A stretch of DNA of 64,000 nt from Marinifilum sp. D737 (GCF_026672275.1 NZ_JANQCD010000021.1:1-64000), one strand, 5' to 3'. Positions 25,349-34,180 are shown, numbered from the stretch's first letter. Notes: generated by a model not told the origin, from the sequence alone. Translations and numbers: made by a program.

Positions 25349-25366
25349 TACTTTTGGAGCTCCAAA
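25349..25366 (+). promoter_or_regulatory. pckA -7 box with overlapping 14-bp palindrome
   Basis: TACTTTTG (25349-25356) fits TAnnTTTG, 28 nt before the ATG. TTTGGAGCTCCAAA (25353-25366) is a perfect palindrome covering the end of the -7 box and the presumed transcription start. A protein bound there would block initiation. No clear -33 TTG. Confidence 0.45.
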
Positions 25367-25384
25367 CCAAATATTAAATGTCAC

Positions 25385-27043
25385 ATGAACGCTATTGAAG
25401 TTAATATGATTACAGAATTACAAGAATCATTAAAAAAGCATTCTAACATTCAAGAGAATCTTTCAAGAGAATCTCTAATTACTCAAGCAGTAGAAAACAA
25501 AGAAGCTGTTTTAACAAAGAACGGCTCACTTGCAACATGGACACCTCCTCATTCTACAGGTAGAAGTCCTAAGGATACTTATATTGTAAGAAATCCTGAA
25601 AGTGAATTAAATATAGACTGGTCATCAGCCAATAATATTGCTATGAATCCGCAAACGTTTTCGATGATTTTTGAAGACGCTTTAAAGATGATTGATGAGA
25701 AAGAAACAGTTTATACTACAGATAGAGTAATTGGTGCCGATTCTAAATATGCATTACCAGTAAAAACCATTACTGATAAAAGTTTAAGTCAGGTTTTTAT
25801 TGACAACATGTTTAGACCAGTACCTAATGATCTTCACAAATCGATTTTTGTAAATGATGAATTTCATTTGATCGCTTTACCAAACAACAAGTTGAATAAA
25901 GAGCGCTACAAAGGCTTGGTAAGAGAACTTCCTAATGGGGAAACATCTGACATTTGCGTTGTTGTTGATTTCGATCAAAAAATCGGTATCGTTATTGGTT
26001 CTTCGTACATGGGTGCGATGAAGAAATTGATGTTTACAGTAATGAACTACTATTTACCATTTAAAGGTGTTCTTCCTTTACACTGTTCGGCAAACGAAGG
26101 TAAAAATGGGGATTCAGCACTTCTATTAGGACTTTCTGGTACTGGTAAAACAACTTTATCGGCAGATCCTAACAGAGCACTTTTAGGTGATGATGAGCAT
26201 GGATGGAGTGACGATGGTATTTTCAACTTTGAAAATGGTTGTTACGCTAAAATGATCGACATCAAGCCTGAAAACGAACCTGAAATTTACGAAGCTGTAA
26301 TGCACGAAGATGATTATACCAAACATGGTGCAATTATTGAAAATGCAATGATTTATCCTAATGGTGAATTAGATTTCTTTGACGATAGATTTACGCCTAA
26401 CTCAAGAGCGAGCTATCCACTTAATTTCTTAAAGAACATCAAAGAAAGTTCAACATCTGGAAATCCAAACACCATTTTATTCCTTACTGCTGATGCATAT
26501 GGCGTATTGCCTCCAATCTCAAAACTAACCAAAGAACAAGCAATGCTTTGGTTCCTAATGGGATACACCTCTAAATTAGCTGGAACCGAAACCGGAGTAA
26601 CAGAGCCACAGGCAACTTTCTCACGTTTCTTTGGACAACCATTTATGCCTTGTAATCCAAACATCTATGCTGAAATGTTAGGTGAAAAAATGGAGAAACA
26701 CAATACCAATGTTTTCTTGATTAACACTGGTTGGAGCGGTGGTTCATACGGAACTGGTTCTCGTATCAAGTTAAAGTATACAAGAGCAATGGTAGATGCA
26801 GCTTTAAATGGAAAATTAAATGATGTAGAATATACTGAAGACAAGTTGTTCCATGTAAATATTCCTGCTGTTTGTGAAAATGTTCCAACTGAAATCTTAA
26901 ATCCTATTAATACTTGGGAAAACAAAGAAGATTACAATAAAACGGCAGAAAAGCTTGCAAAAAAATTCTCCGTTGATTTTGACAAATCATATGGTAATCA
27001 AAACATTCCACAGGATATCCTTTCACAATGTCCAGGAAAATAA
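25385..27043 (+). CDS. pckA: Phosphoenolpyruvate carboxykinase (ATP)
   Basis: 552 aa, ATG 25385 (an ATG 7 codons later is a possible alternative). It interconverts oxaloacetate + ATP and PEP + CO2 + ADP. The P-loop GLSGTGKTTLSADPNR lies near residue 250, followed by LLGDDEHGWSDDGIFNFENGCYAK (metal and PEP-carboxykinase signature) and FLTADAYGVLPPISKLTKEQA. In anaerobic Bacteroidota the enzyme usually runs toward oxaloacetate for succinate fermentation. A terminator follows at 27080. Confidence 0.95.
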   Translation: MNAIEVNMITELQESLKKHSNIQENLSRESLITQAVENKEAVLTKNGSLATWTPPHSTGRSPKDTYIVRNPESELNIDWSSANNIAMNPQTFSMIFEDALKMIDEKETVYTTDRVIGADSKYALPVKTITDKSLSQVFIDNMFRPVPNDLHKSIFVNDEFHLIALPNNKLNKERYKGLVRELPNGETSDICVVVDFDQKIGIVIGSSYMGAMKKLMFTVMNYYLPFKGVLPLHCSANEGKNGDSALLLGLSGTGKTTLSADPNRALLGDDEHGWSDDGIFNFENGCYAKMIDIKPENEPEIYEAVMHEDDYTKHGAIIENAMIYPNGELDFFDDRFTPNSRASYPLNFLKNIKESSTSGNPNTILFLTADAYGVLPPISKLTKEQAMLWFLMGYTSKLAGTETGVTEPQATFSRFFGQPFMPCNPNIYAEMLGEKMEKHNTNVFLINTGWSGGSYGTGSRIKLKYTRAMVDAALNGKLNDVEYTEDKLFHVNIPAVCENVPTEILNPINTWENKEDYNKTAEKLAKKFSVDFDKSYGNQNIPQDILSQCPGK

Positions 27044-27073
27044 TTAACTCTACTTGTTATTTTATTTCTTATA

Positions 27074-27105
27074 TAAAAAAAAAGAGTCTCAATCGAGACT
27101 CTTTT
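27074..27105. terminator. Bidirectional terminator, shared with the TANGO2-like coding end
   Basis: AAAAGAGTCTC (27080-27090) and GAGACTCTTTT (27095-27105), perfect, 4-nt loop, flanked by A-run and T-run. The right arm encodes the last codons of the minus-strand gene, whose stop (27089-27091) lies at the loop edge. Confidence 0.88.
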
Positions 27106-27814
27106 CTTTTGTCAAATATCTTTCTGTCACTTCTTCCGAACGAAGATCTTCATATCTCATTCTCACTCCTAATCTATCATGTACAATTTGAGTAATACTA
27201 GTGGTTTTTACCACCTCTTTTCTGTTCATTATCAACCCATTATGCAAATCATCACAACCGGCATTTTTATGAAAATTAAGAACATTTGAGCATGATAATT
27301 CATCCATAATTTTCCAATCTGCAAACCATGCTTTTCTCATTTCTCTTGCAGTTTCATCATACAAAGTGGATGATGACCAAATCTCAGCTCTTTTCGGATC
27401 AAGTTGCTTATAATGAACAGAACTACCATCCCATCTAATTTCCTCTAACGAAACTTTGTTTTCATATCTTACAACAATCATTGTAAATGGTTCAATATCC
27501 ATGAAATCAAAATTCAATATAAAATCGAGTGAATTTTTAAACCGTTCATATTCCAATACAACAAGTCCCCTACTCTTTTTATAGGGTGGTTCATGCTTAT
27601 GCTTTATAAAAGCTCCATTTAATAAACAAACACTGAAATATTTATTACACAACATCCAGGTTCCATTTCCTTCGGGATCTTTAGGGTATAAGCTTTCAAT
27701 ATTATTAGCAATATAATTACCTGGTGGCAAGGCTACTCTATTTGGATCTTCATCTCTATTAGTCGTGAAAATGAAATTCGTTCCCCCTACTGGTATGTAT
27801 GTTAATGTGCACAT
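27089..27814 (-). CDS. NRDE/TANGO2-family protein
   Basis: 241 aa, ATG 27814. It starts MCTLTYIPVGGTNFIFTTNRDEDPNR: the invariant Cys2 and the NRDE motif that define the TANGO2/NRDE family, which has an Ntn-hydrolase-like fold. Later NGTWMLCNKYFSVCLLNG is also typical. Eukaryotic TANGO2 is linked to haem/lipid handling; bacterial function is unknown. Its start overlaps the end of the upstream DinB-like gene by 13 nt, so the two are coupled. Confidence 0.85.
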   Translation of the reverse strand: MCTLTYIPVGGTNFIFTTNRDEDPNRVALPPGNYIANNIESLYPKDPEGNGTWMLCNKYFSVCLLNGAFIKHKHEPPYKKSRGLVVLEYERFKNSLDFILNFDFMDIEPFTMIVVRYENKVSLEEIRWDGSSVHYKQLDPKRAEIWSSSTLYDETAREMRKAWFADWKIMDELSCSNVLNFHKNAGCDDLHNGLIMNRKEVVKTTSITQIVHDRLGVRMRYEDLRSEEVTERYLTKEKSLD

Positions 27815-28323
27815 AAATCGTCTCTATACCTAATTGTCGAGTAAGCTATCCCAAAATTCTTATGCAATTTAAGATCTGGAAACTCTTTTTCGATAGCAAT
27901 ACGAATAATTGCCATATGATGAATTGCATGCTCAATATTGTATACCAATTCTCGTTCTATACTGGAAGGAATGGAAATGTTATTTTTACCTTCACTATCG
28001 TAACTAACAACCAGCATTAATTCCTTAGCTGGCTCTTCACTTTCCACCCAATTAAGAGCTTTTCTTAATCTTTGCAAGGTCAACTCCAGGCTTGTTTCTG
28101 TTTTGCTGCAATGCACTCTATTATCATAGCTTATTGGTTTATTCTCATTGTAAGCTTCAATTAAAATATCATAAAATTCAATAATATGCCGCATATGTTT
28201 ACCTATCGTATTTTGAGACAAGAGGCTTAATCTCATACAATATTGCGCAGGAGTTATATTTTCACACAAATGAATTAATTGGTTTAAAATTTCTCTATTC
28301 GCTAATAATATTTGATTCTGCAT
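27802..28323 (-). CDS. DinB-like four-helix protein
   Basis: 173 aa, ATG 28323. Helical throughout, with histidines spaced as in DinB/YfiT metal-dependent proteins: TIGKHMRHIIEFYDILIEA and ELVYNIEHAIHHMAIIRIAIEKEF. It may be a metal- and thiol-dependent transferase (family inference; no substrate known). It overlaps the TANGO2-like gene by 13 nt, a conserved-looking pairing. Confidence 0.65.
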   Translation of the reverse strand: MQNQILLANREILNQLIHLCENITPAQYCMRLSLLSQNTIGKHMRHIIEFYDILIEAYNENKPISYDNRVHCSKTETSLELTLQRLRKALNWVESEEPAKELMLVVSYDSEGKNNISIPSSIERELVYNIEHAIHHMAIIRIAIEKEFPDLKLHKNFGIAYSTIRYRDDLCAH

Positions 28324-28595
28324 AGGTATGATTCAAATGGTTATAAGTACAAGATATCAAATTATCAAAATATTTCATAGTTCTTTGAAATTTTAACAAA
28401 TACTTACATGATTTCGTTCCAATCAACTTTTAATAAAAACCTGGGTTCAATTATAAATATGGTCACCGTTTGAATAGATTTTGAGCAGAAATTCTCAAAT
28501 AAATCTGACTTTCTGTGGTATATATTTTTAATCGAACTCAAGTTAAAAGATAAATTACTACCTTAAAAGATCATTTTAATCATTATAAAAAAACT

Positions 28596-29636
28596 ATGAG
28601 TAGAAAAATAAAAATCCCATTCATAATTTATAAGTGGTTTCATTTCGAGTTTTGGCCATTCTGGTTTTTCTATATCCCAATGTTTTTTTACGGATTTTAC
28701 CTTGCTATTAAAGCTAATGCATTTGCTTATTTTACACCTGCCAATCCTGCAATGAAATTTGGAGGTGCATTTGGAATGGATAAAATGAAAATTCTTAGTC
28801 AGCTTGACAGGAAGTATATACCTCAAGGATTTGTAGCAAACTCCTCCCTACCAATATCTGAAATAAAGGGATTAATGAATGAACACGAAATAGATTTTCC
28901 AATAGTGTGCAAACCTAATGTTGGAGAAAGAGGTGTTGGGGTCGAAAAAATTGATTCCGAATCTGACCTTCTTCCTTTTTTAAAAAACAAACATGAAGAC
29001 ATCCTTTTTCAGGAATTTATCGATTATCCCATTGAATTAGGCGTATTCTATCATCGTTTCCCAATTTCAAAAAAAGATGGAATTACTTCCATTGTAAGAA
29101 AAGAATTTCTAACAATCACAGGTAATGGAAAATTAAAATTTTCGGAATTGGTAAAGGCAAATATCAGGGCTACGAGCAGAATATCCTATCTAAAAAACAA
29201 ATACAATTCGAAATGGAATCAAATTGTTCCAGCTGGCATTAGTTACAAGTTAGAACCCATTGGAAATCATAATCGAGGAACCAAATTTCTGGATGGAAGC
29301 AAGCTAATTAACGATCAACTAATTTCTGTTTTTAGGAAGATTTCAGAACCGCTAGATGGATATTACTATGGTCGATTTGATATGAAGGTAAACAGCATTG
29401 AAGACTTGTACAAAGGAAGAAATATCAAAATTATAGAATTAAATGGTACCAATTCTGAACCAGCACATATCTATGATCCTGACTTTCCTTTACTAAAAGC
29501 ATATAAAGTGATAATACAACACATGAGATTGGTATATGAAATCAGCATGGAAAACAGGAAACTTGGTTACGAACCTGATTCTTTTAAAGAAATTATGAGT
29601 GCTTTATACAAGCGAACTTTTACCCAAAAAGCATAA
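28596..29636 (+). CDS. Membrane-anchored ATP-grasp protein
   Basis: 346 aa, ATG 28596. The N-terminus (about 8-45) is aromatic and hydrophobic (WFHFEFWPFWFFYIPMFFYGFYLAI), one or two membrane segments. The rest is an ATP-grasp fold: FPIVCKPNVGERGVGVEKI (ATP-binding lysine and glycine loop), DILFQEFIDYPIELGVFYHRFP, and metal-binding IKIIELNGTNSEPAHIYDPDFPLL. It resembles proteins annotated as D-Ala-D-Ala-ligase-like, but is fused to a membrane anchor and has no partner genes. It would join a carboxylate to an amine using ATP; substrate unknown. Confidence 0.7.
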   Translation: MSRKIKIPFIIYKWFHFEFWPFWFFYIPMFFYGFYLAIKANAFAYFTPANPAMKFGGAFGMDKMKILSQLDRKYIPQGFVANSSLPISEIKGLMNEHEIDFPIVCKPNVGERGVGVEKIDSESDLLPFLKNKHEDILFQEFIDYPIELGVFYHRFPISKKDGITSIVRKEFLTITGNGKLKFSELVKANIRATSRISYLKNKYNSKWNQIVPAGISYKLEPIGNHNRGTKFLDGSKLINDQLISVFRKISEPLDGYYYGRFDMKVNSIEDLYKGRNIKIIELNGTNSEPAHIYDPDFPLLKAYKVIIQHMRLVYEISMENRKLGYEPDSFKEIMSALYKRTFTQKA

Positions 29637-29637
29637 A

Positions 29638-29674
29638 AAAAGAGAGGATTTATCAGTAAAATCCTCTCTTTTTT
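29638..29674. terminator. Bidirectional terminator between the ATP-grasp gene and the FadL gene
   Basis: AAAAGAGAGGATTT (29638-29651) pairs with AAATCCTCTCTTTT (29659-29672), 7-nt loop, then T's. The A-run overlaps the region right after the ATP-grasp stop. Confidence 0.88.
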
Positions 29675-29688
29675 AGAATAAAGTTCTG

Positions 29689-31074
29689 TTAAAATGTGAA
29701 TGCTATATCAATTTCCAACTGATTCATATCCAAATTAATGGTTTGATTATGACCGGTAGGCATACCTGTATTTGTATCAAACTCATAATCCATTGGATTA
29801 TATCCTTTAACTGATGCTGGTAATGCATAACAGAAGGCTACATGTATTGCTTTTCCAGAATCTCCAATATTCTTACTAAATCCAAATGTAACATGATCTT
29901 CAATCACACCAGGAGCAAGAATATTAAACAATACTTCTGAGCTTTGAATTGGTTGTTCGGTATGAGAATATCCTGCACGCAATGTCCAGTCTTTAATACC
30001 TGAATATTCCATACCAAATTTCAATATGTTGATATCTTCCCAACCAAAACCAGCTCCATTGTCCGCTCCAAGTGGTACATGATTTGGATTTGGAGTATAA
30101 TCTGATGGATTATTTGGATTTCCACCTGGATTTAAAAATGCAGGTGGCAATGCCATTGGATCCATTGGATTTGAAACAGAAGCAACATCAGTATAATTAA
30201 TTCTCTTGAAATCTGCCATCACAGCCCAGTCTTCATTAATTTCATAAGCCAAACCAATGGTCCAAGTTGAAGGAATATTAAAGTCACCTTGCTCAGCAAA
30301 CAATCCAGCATAATCATCAAATTCACTCATATATAACATGGTCTGATAACTAGCTCCAAGAGTTAGACCTTTGGCCAATTTACCCATGTAACCAAGTTTG
30401 AATCCAAAACCAGTAGCATTATCCATACCATTATCAGTTAACTTATCAGGAGCACTTGAAAATGGTGCAAAAGCTCCCAAGCCTTTAGCTTCAAACATCT
30501 GGTATGCTATTAAACCTGTTATACCAAAGCTATGGTTTTTAGCAATATTTCTAGAATAAGATACTCCAAGAAACATCTGCATTAGATTTACTCCAGTAGA
30601 CCCAGTACTACCAAAAGTTCCCATCTTACTTCCATCCGGTAATGTTGTAGGCGGATAATCCGTGTTCATTCCACCATTTCCAAACAAAGCAATAGAGAAA
30701 CTACTTTTATCATTTAACATCCAGTTTGCACCAATTGAAGGAATAACAAACATCTTGCTATCACTTTTAACAGTCCCTGGAAGTAAACCAAAAGTACCAG
30801 GCATCATAGAAGGGTTACCTGTAACAGTATATTCTCTATTCGGATTAAACAATCCAACACTAATAGAATATTGCTTTCCTAAAGAAACCAAACCTGCTGG
30901 GTTTCCATTGATTAAAGAATTTTTATACCATGCGATACCAACACCACCCATACCTTTACTTTGAGTACCGTACCCACAACTAAAGTATCCATCGGTTGCC
31001 ATTGCCGGATTTGTTACAAACATTCCAGAAAGCACCACCACCGCTGCAATAATAATTTTAATAGTTTGTTTCAT
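29689..31074 (-). CDS. Outer-membrane transport protein, OmpP1/FadL/TodX family
   Basis: 461 aa, ATG 31074. Signal peptide MKQTIKIIIAAVVVLSGMFVTNPAMA, then the FadL-type start (TDGYFSCGYGTQSKGMGGVGIAWYKNSLINGNPAGLVSLGKQYSISVGLF), with the NPAG motif of the hatch domain. Alternating beta strands continue to a C-terminus ending in Phe (LEIDIAFTF), as in outer-membrane barrels. It carries hydrophobic compounds such as fatty acids or aromatics. Own unit: a terminator at 29638 follows, and a 334-bp gap separates it from the sulfur operon. Confidence 0.88.
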   Translation of the reverse strand: MKQTIKIIIAAVVVLSGMFVTNPAMATDGYFSCGYGTQSKGMGGVGIAWYKNSLINGNPAGLVSLGKQYSISVGLFNPNREYTVTGNPSMMPGTFGLLPGTVKSDSKMFVIPSIGANWMLNDKSSFSIALFGNGGMNTDYPPTTLPDGSKMGTFGSTGSTGVNLMQMFLGVSYSRNIAKNHSFGITGLIAYQMFEAKGLGAFAPFSSAPDKLTDNGMDNATGFGFKLGYMGKLAKGLTLGASYQTMLYMSEFDDYAGLFAEQGDFNIPSTWTIGLAYEINEDWAVMADFKRINYTDVASVSNPMDPMALPPAFLNPGGNPNNPSDYTPNPNHVPLGADNGAGFGWEDINILKFGMEYSGIKDWTLRAGYSHTEQPIQSSEVLFNILAPGVIEDHVTFGFSKNIGDSGKAIHVAFCYALPASVKGYNPMDYEFDTNTGMPTGHNQTINLDMNQLEIDIAFTF

Positions 31075-31355
31075 ATTCTTAATGAATTAGTTTTAATTAA
31101 TTAGGATTTGAACACAAAATAGAAAGTCTAATCACATCCATATATGTTGTATATCATATATCTATATATTAATCCTATAACATTTTTAACTATCTATATT
31201 TCAATACTTTATTTTTTTGATTTTTCACACAATCGGCTAATTTTTATTCAATGTAAATAAACAGAGTATCAATCACTTGCATAATTGAAAATTCAAGAAG
31301 ATATATATCATTGATGTTTCCGATTTTTATCTATCTAATTCACAACAGGTATCAA
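31075..31355. other. AT-rich intergenic region upstream of the FadL gene
   Basis: About 280 bp without a gene, including a TA-rich stretch (31138-31175) with several CATATAT/ATATATG words. No clear TAnnTTTG promoter was found for the FadL gene. Confidence 0.45.
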
Positions 31356-31393
31356 AAAAAGCCTTTTCGAAATTTATTGAAAAGGCTTTTTTT
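31356..31393 (-). terminator. Terminator of the sulfur-respiration operon
   Basis: AAAAAGCCTTTTC (31356-31368) and GAAAAGGCTTTTT (31379-31391), perfect, 10-nt loop, with the complementary T-run on the minus strand. Lies 16 nt past the rhodanese-like stop. Confidence 0.88.
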
Positions 31394-31408
31394 ATATTAA
31401 TTGTTATA

Positions 31409-32029
31409 CTAACAACCTCCTGCAGCACGTTTTTTCTTTTTGCGCTTTTTAATAGTAGGCTTTGGTTTTTTCACAGTATTGGTATTCGTTACCACAGCAT
31501 TTCCACCTCCCAAGGCAGCACTTGCACCTTTTCTAAAATCATATTTTGCAATTTCATCATCTGCCATAACAGATTTTGGTGCCTGAGGATTTAAAATGGT
31601 TTCTGCCCAATAGTTTAATCCGCCTTGCAATACAAAATTGTTTTCGTATCCCAATTGTCTGGTCAACATCCAGGCTTCGTTAGCCTTTAGGTTCCCATTC
31701 GAATAAAAAACATTCATCTTCACACCTTGATCGATATACTCTTCATATTCATCAGATAGAATCTGGGTTAAAGGAATATTGATTGCTCCTGGCAAGCTAT
31801 ATTTTTCAAACTCTGCCTGGCTACGAACATCGATAAGCTGAAGACTAGGGTCTTTTAGAACCAACATGTCTGCTATCTCATCAGTACTAACGAATTGTGT
31901 TCCATCCTTGACTTCATCAAGCAATTCTTCTGCCGTTAGTTTAAAAGGTTTCGTTGTATTTTCGGGTATCGCTGCAATAATTATCCCTAAAGGAATAAAT
32001 ACCGAAGCTAATATTAATCTCATTTTCAT
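31409..32029 (-). CDS. Periplasmic rhodanese-like protein without catalytic cysteine
   Basis: 206 aa, ATG 32029. Signal peptide, then a rhodanese domain (about 50-145): LQLIDVRSQAEFEKYSLPGAINIPLTQIL and FVLQGGLNYWAE. The active-site loop, normally CxxGxR, reads FYSNGNLKA, with Ser replacing Cys. The C-terminus is an unusual basic tail (KKPKPTIKKRKKKKRAAGGC) ending in Cys. It is the last gene of the Psr/YeeE operon. Likely a sulfane-sulfur or polysulfide binder or scaffold rather than a sulfurtransferase (inference). Confidence 0.78.
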   Translation of the reverse strand: MKMRLILASVFIPLGIIIAAIPENTTKPFKLTAEELLDEVKDGTQFVSTDEIADMLVLKDPSLQLIDVRSQAEFEKYSLPGAINIPLTQILSDEYEEYIDQGVKMNVFYSNGNLKANEAWMLTRQLGYENNFVLQGGLNYWAETILNPQAPKSVMADDEIAKYDFRKGASAALGGGNAVVTNTNTVKKPKPTIKKRKKKKRAAGGC

Positions 32030-32055
32030 GATCGTGATTTTTTGGTAATTAATAA

Positions 32056-32646
32056 TTAGTACTCTTCACGTGGGAATTTCTTTTCTGCCCATTCGCCAAC
32101 CCAAAACATGGCAAATGCCATTAGAATAAGCCCAAGAGCAAATACACCTCGTGGAATATCAAGCAGTTCATTCATTGTTGGAGTACCAAGGTAATTGGCT
32201 TTGTACATCTCTTCAAATAATGGATATCCCTCAGTAAAGAAAACAATACCCAAAGTTAATCCTCCAATAAATGCCAAAGCATCCAATTTACCAATTGAGA
32301 TGGCACAAAAAGCAGTTCCCGGGCAAAATCCCCCCATAATGAAACCAACACCCATTACAACTCCACCAACAATTGCTGATGTTATATAGGTTGGATTGAT
32401 GTATACAAAATCCAAATCGATCCAACCAAAAAGACTAAAAAATAACATTCCTACCATTGCTGTAATTGCAGCAGTAAAGAATACTTTTAAAACCGTTGTG
32501 TCGTAACCATAGAACATTCCTGCCAATTTACGACTTGAAGAAAAACCACTTCCTTCCAACACAAATCCAAATCCGATTCCAATTAAAAATGCAATTAACA
32601 AATTGGTATCCGGTGAAATTATTTCATTAACAATTAATGGTGCCAT
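32056..32646 (-). CDS. YeeE/YedE-type sulfur transporter, half 2
   Basis: 196 aa, ATG 32646. Several membrane helices. The conserved motif GGFCPGTAFCAISIGKLDALAFIGG carries the cysteine used by YeeE/TsuA thiosulfate channels. Its length is about half of E. coli YeeE, and the companion half is the next gene upstream. Together they probably form a split thiosulfate (or sulfane) importer feeding the Psr-type reductase or sulfur assimilation. Confidence 0.82.
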   Translation of the reverse strand: MAPLIVNEIISPDTNLLIAFLIGIGFGFVLEGSGFSSSRKLAGMFYGYDTTVLKVFFTAAITAMVGMLFFSLFGWIDLDFVYINPTYITSAIVGGVVMGVGFIMGGFCPGTAFCAISIGKLDALAFIGGLTLGIVFFTEGYPLFEEMYKANYLGTPTMNELLDIPRGVFALGLILMAFAMFWVGEWAEKKFPREEY

Positions 32647-32671
32647 AATCTATTTGTTTATACATTTAAAA

Positions 32672-33193
32672 TTAAATCCAATTCTTTCTAAAAAAGTAAG
32701 CCAAGGCAAAAGCAGTTCCGAATATACAAGCCATGGTTAAAAAACCTCCAACTGATAAAACTGCCATTCCGCTTAGTGCAGAACCACTGGTACATCCGCG
32801 CCCCAGTTGTGAGCCAAATCCGAAAAACATCCCACCAAGGATGGCAAAAATAATTCTTCTTTTAGATGTAATTTTTGGTGAATGCTCAACCTTAAATTTT
32901 AATCGTTTCGCAAAAGCTCCCGATAAAAATCCACCTACTAAAACTCCCATCATTTGGAATACCAACCACGATTTCATTGGGTTTTCGTGAGTTTCATTAT
33001 AGTTTTTATAGAATGCTGAATTTTCAGCATGGGTAGGAGCAACAGTATTTACTGTAGATACCACTGCACTTTTAATTGCCCCACTTGCTCCCAATCCACG
33101 ACCGGATACAAAATTTGCCGCCAAAAGCACAAGTCCTAACAATACTCCTCCGATATACGGATTAAAGTATTTTGTTTTTTTCACTTCGCTCAT
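32672..33193 (-). CDS. YeeE/YedE-type sulfur transporter, half 1
   Basis: 173 aa, ATG 33193. Four to five helices, with the conserved FGFGSQLGRGCTSGSALSGMAVLSVGGF containing the GRGCTSG cysteine motif, the N-terminal counterpart of the following gene. An insertion after helix 1 (about 40-70) is polar, probably periplasmic. 25 nt separates it from half 2. In the family, cysteines relay thiosulfate across the membrane. Confidence 0.82.
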   Translation of the reverse strand: MSEVKKTKYFNPYIGGVLLGLVLLAANFVSGRGLGASGAIKSAVVSTVNTVAPTHAENSAFYKNYNETHENPMKSWLVFQMMGVLVGGFLSGAFAKRLKFKVEHSPKITSKRRIIFAILGGMFFGFGSQLGRGCTSGSALSGMAVLSVGGFLTMACIFGTAFALAYFFRKNWI

Positions 33194-33226
33194 TTTATAG
33201 TGTTTTTAAGTTTTTCAATAATTAGA

Positions 33227-34168
33227 TTAGTAAAGCCATCTGCTAGCCTGTCCTGCATAAGCTATAATAAATCGAAGCATAACACTTCCGAAAAGTACTA
33301 GAACAACTGGGATTGCAACCGGAATTTTAAATCCTTTCAACTCCATTCCTTCAAGGATTGCAGGAACAATCATTCCCAGGAATACAACGAAAATCCAGAA
33401 TGGTGCAGTATATGCTCCTCCTAAAAATAAATTGGCAGCATCAATCTGCACCTGAGTACTTGCCAGGAATCCCATAAACATATGGATGATCAAGAACAAT
33501 TCAATTCCAATAATCATTAGATCCAATTGCGCAAATCTCTTACGTTCTGCATGGTTTTTCGACATCCAAATTACAAGCGCTGCTCCTGCAGATAATCCCG
33601 AAGCAAGGAACAAAGGTCCAAGTATTGAAGTATTCCAAAGTGGACGAGCGTTAAATGCAGAAAATAATATTCCTGTATAAATTCCCAAAATCGCAGATGA
33701 AATCAGCATGATCCACGCAAGCGTTTTTTTATGCTTCTTGAAAAATTCAATCAATTCTTCGATTACTTCAAATTTCCAATTCCATTTTGGGAATATGTCC
33801 TTCATGTGTATTGCCGTCCAAATCATTGACAATGGTGTTACTACCATTAAAGTCCATGCTCCCCAAGACATTGGTGATTCCAGGCGAATGGTGGTATACA
33901 ATCTCCAGAAATACAATTTGTGATGCAAATCTAAAAACAAAGCAATTAGGCCCAAAACCAAAGCAATTGGTGCAATAATAGGAGCAATTTTAACCGCGGT
34001 TTTGTATTCGTTTTCTTTGTTGCGAATGGTATAAAGGGCTGCAAAAAACATTAAACCAGCAGCCAAACCTCCCAAAAACAAGTAAGTTGGAATTTCCCAA
34101 TGCCAAACATGTAATTGAGGGTCGATTAGAGGATTGTTTCTCCCGCTTACAATAATTTCTTCTCTCAT
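33227..34168 (-). CDS. psrC: NrfD/PsrC-type membrane subunit
   Basis: 313 aa, ATG 34168. Eight membrane helices of the NrfD family (HVWHWEIPTYLFLGGLAAGLMFFAALYTI is the typical first helix). It anchors the catalytic dimer and exchanges electrons with the menaquinone pool; the window also carries the menaquinone genes. It follows the FeS subunit by 12 nt. The family does not fix the substrate; the context indicates sulfur-compound reduction. Confidence 0.88.
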   Translation of the reverse strand: MREEIIVSGRNNPLIDPQLHVWHWEIPTYLFLGGLAAGLMFFAALYTIRNKENEYKTAVKIAPIIAPIALVLGLIALFLDLHHKLYFWRLYTTIRLESPMSWGAWTLMVVTPLSMIWTAIHMKDIFPKWNWKFEVIEELIEFFKKHKKTLAWIMLISSAILGIYTGILFSAFNARPLWNTSILGPLFLASGLSAGAALVIWMSKNHAERKRFAQLDLMIIGIELFLIIHMFMGFLASTQVQIDAANLFLGGAYTAPFWIFVVFLGMIVPAILEGMELKGFKIPVAIPVVLVLFGSVMLRFIIAYAGQASRWLY

Positions 34169-34180
34169 TTTTTAACAGTT

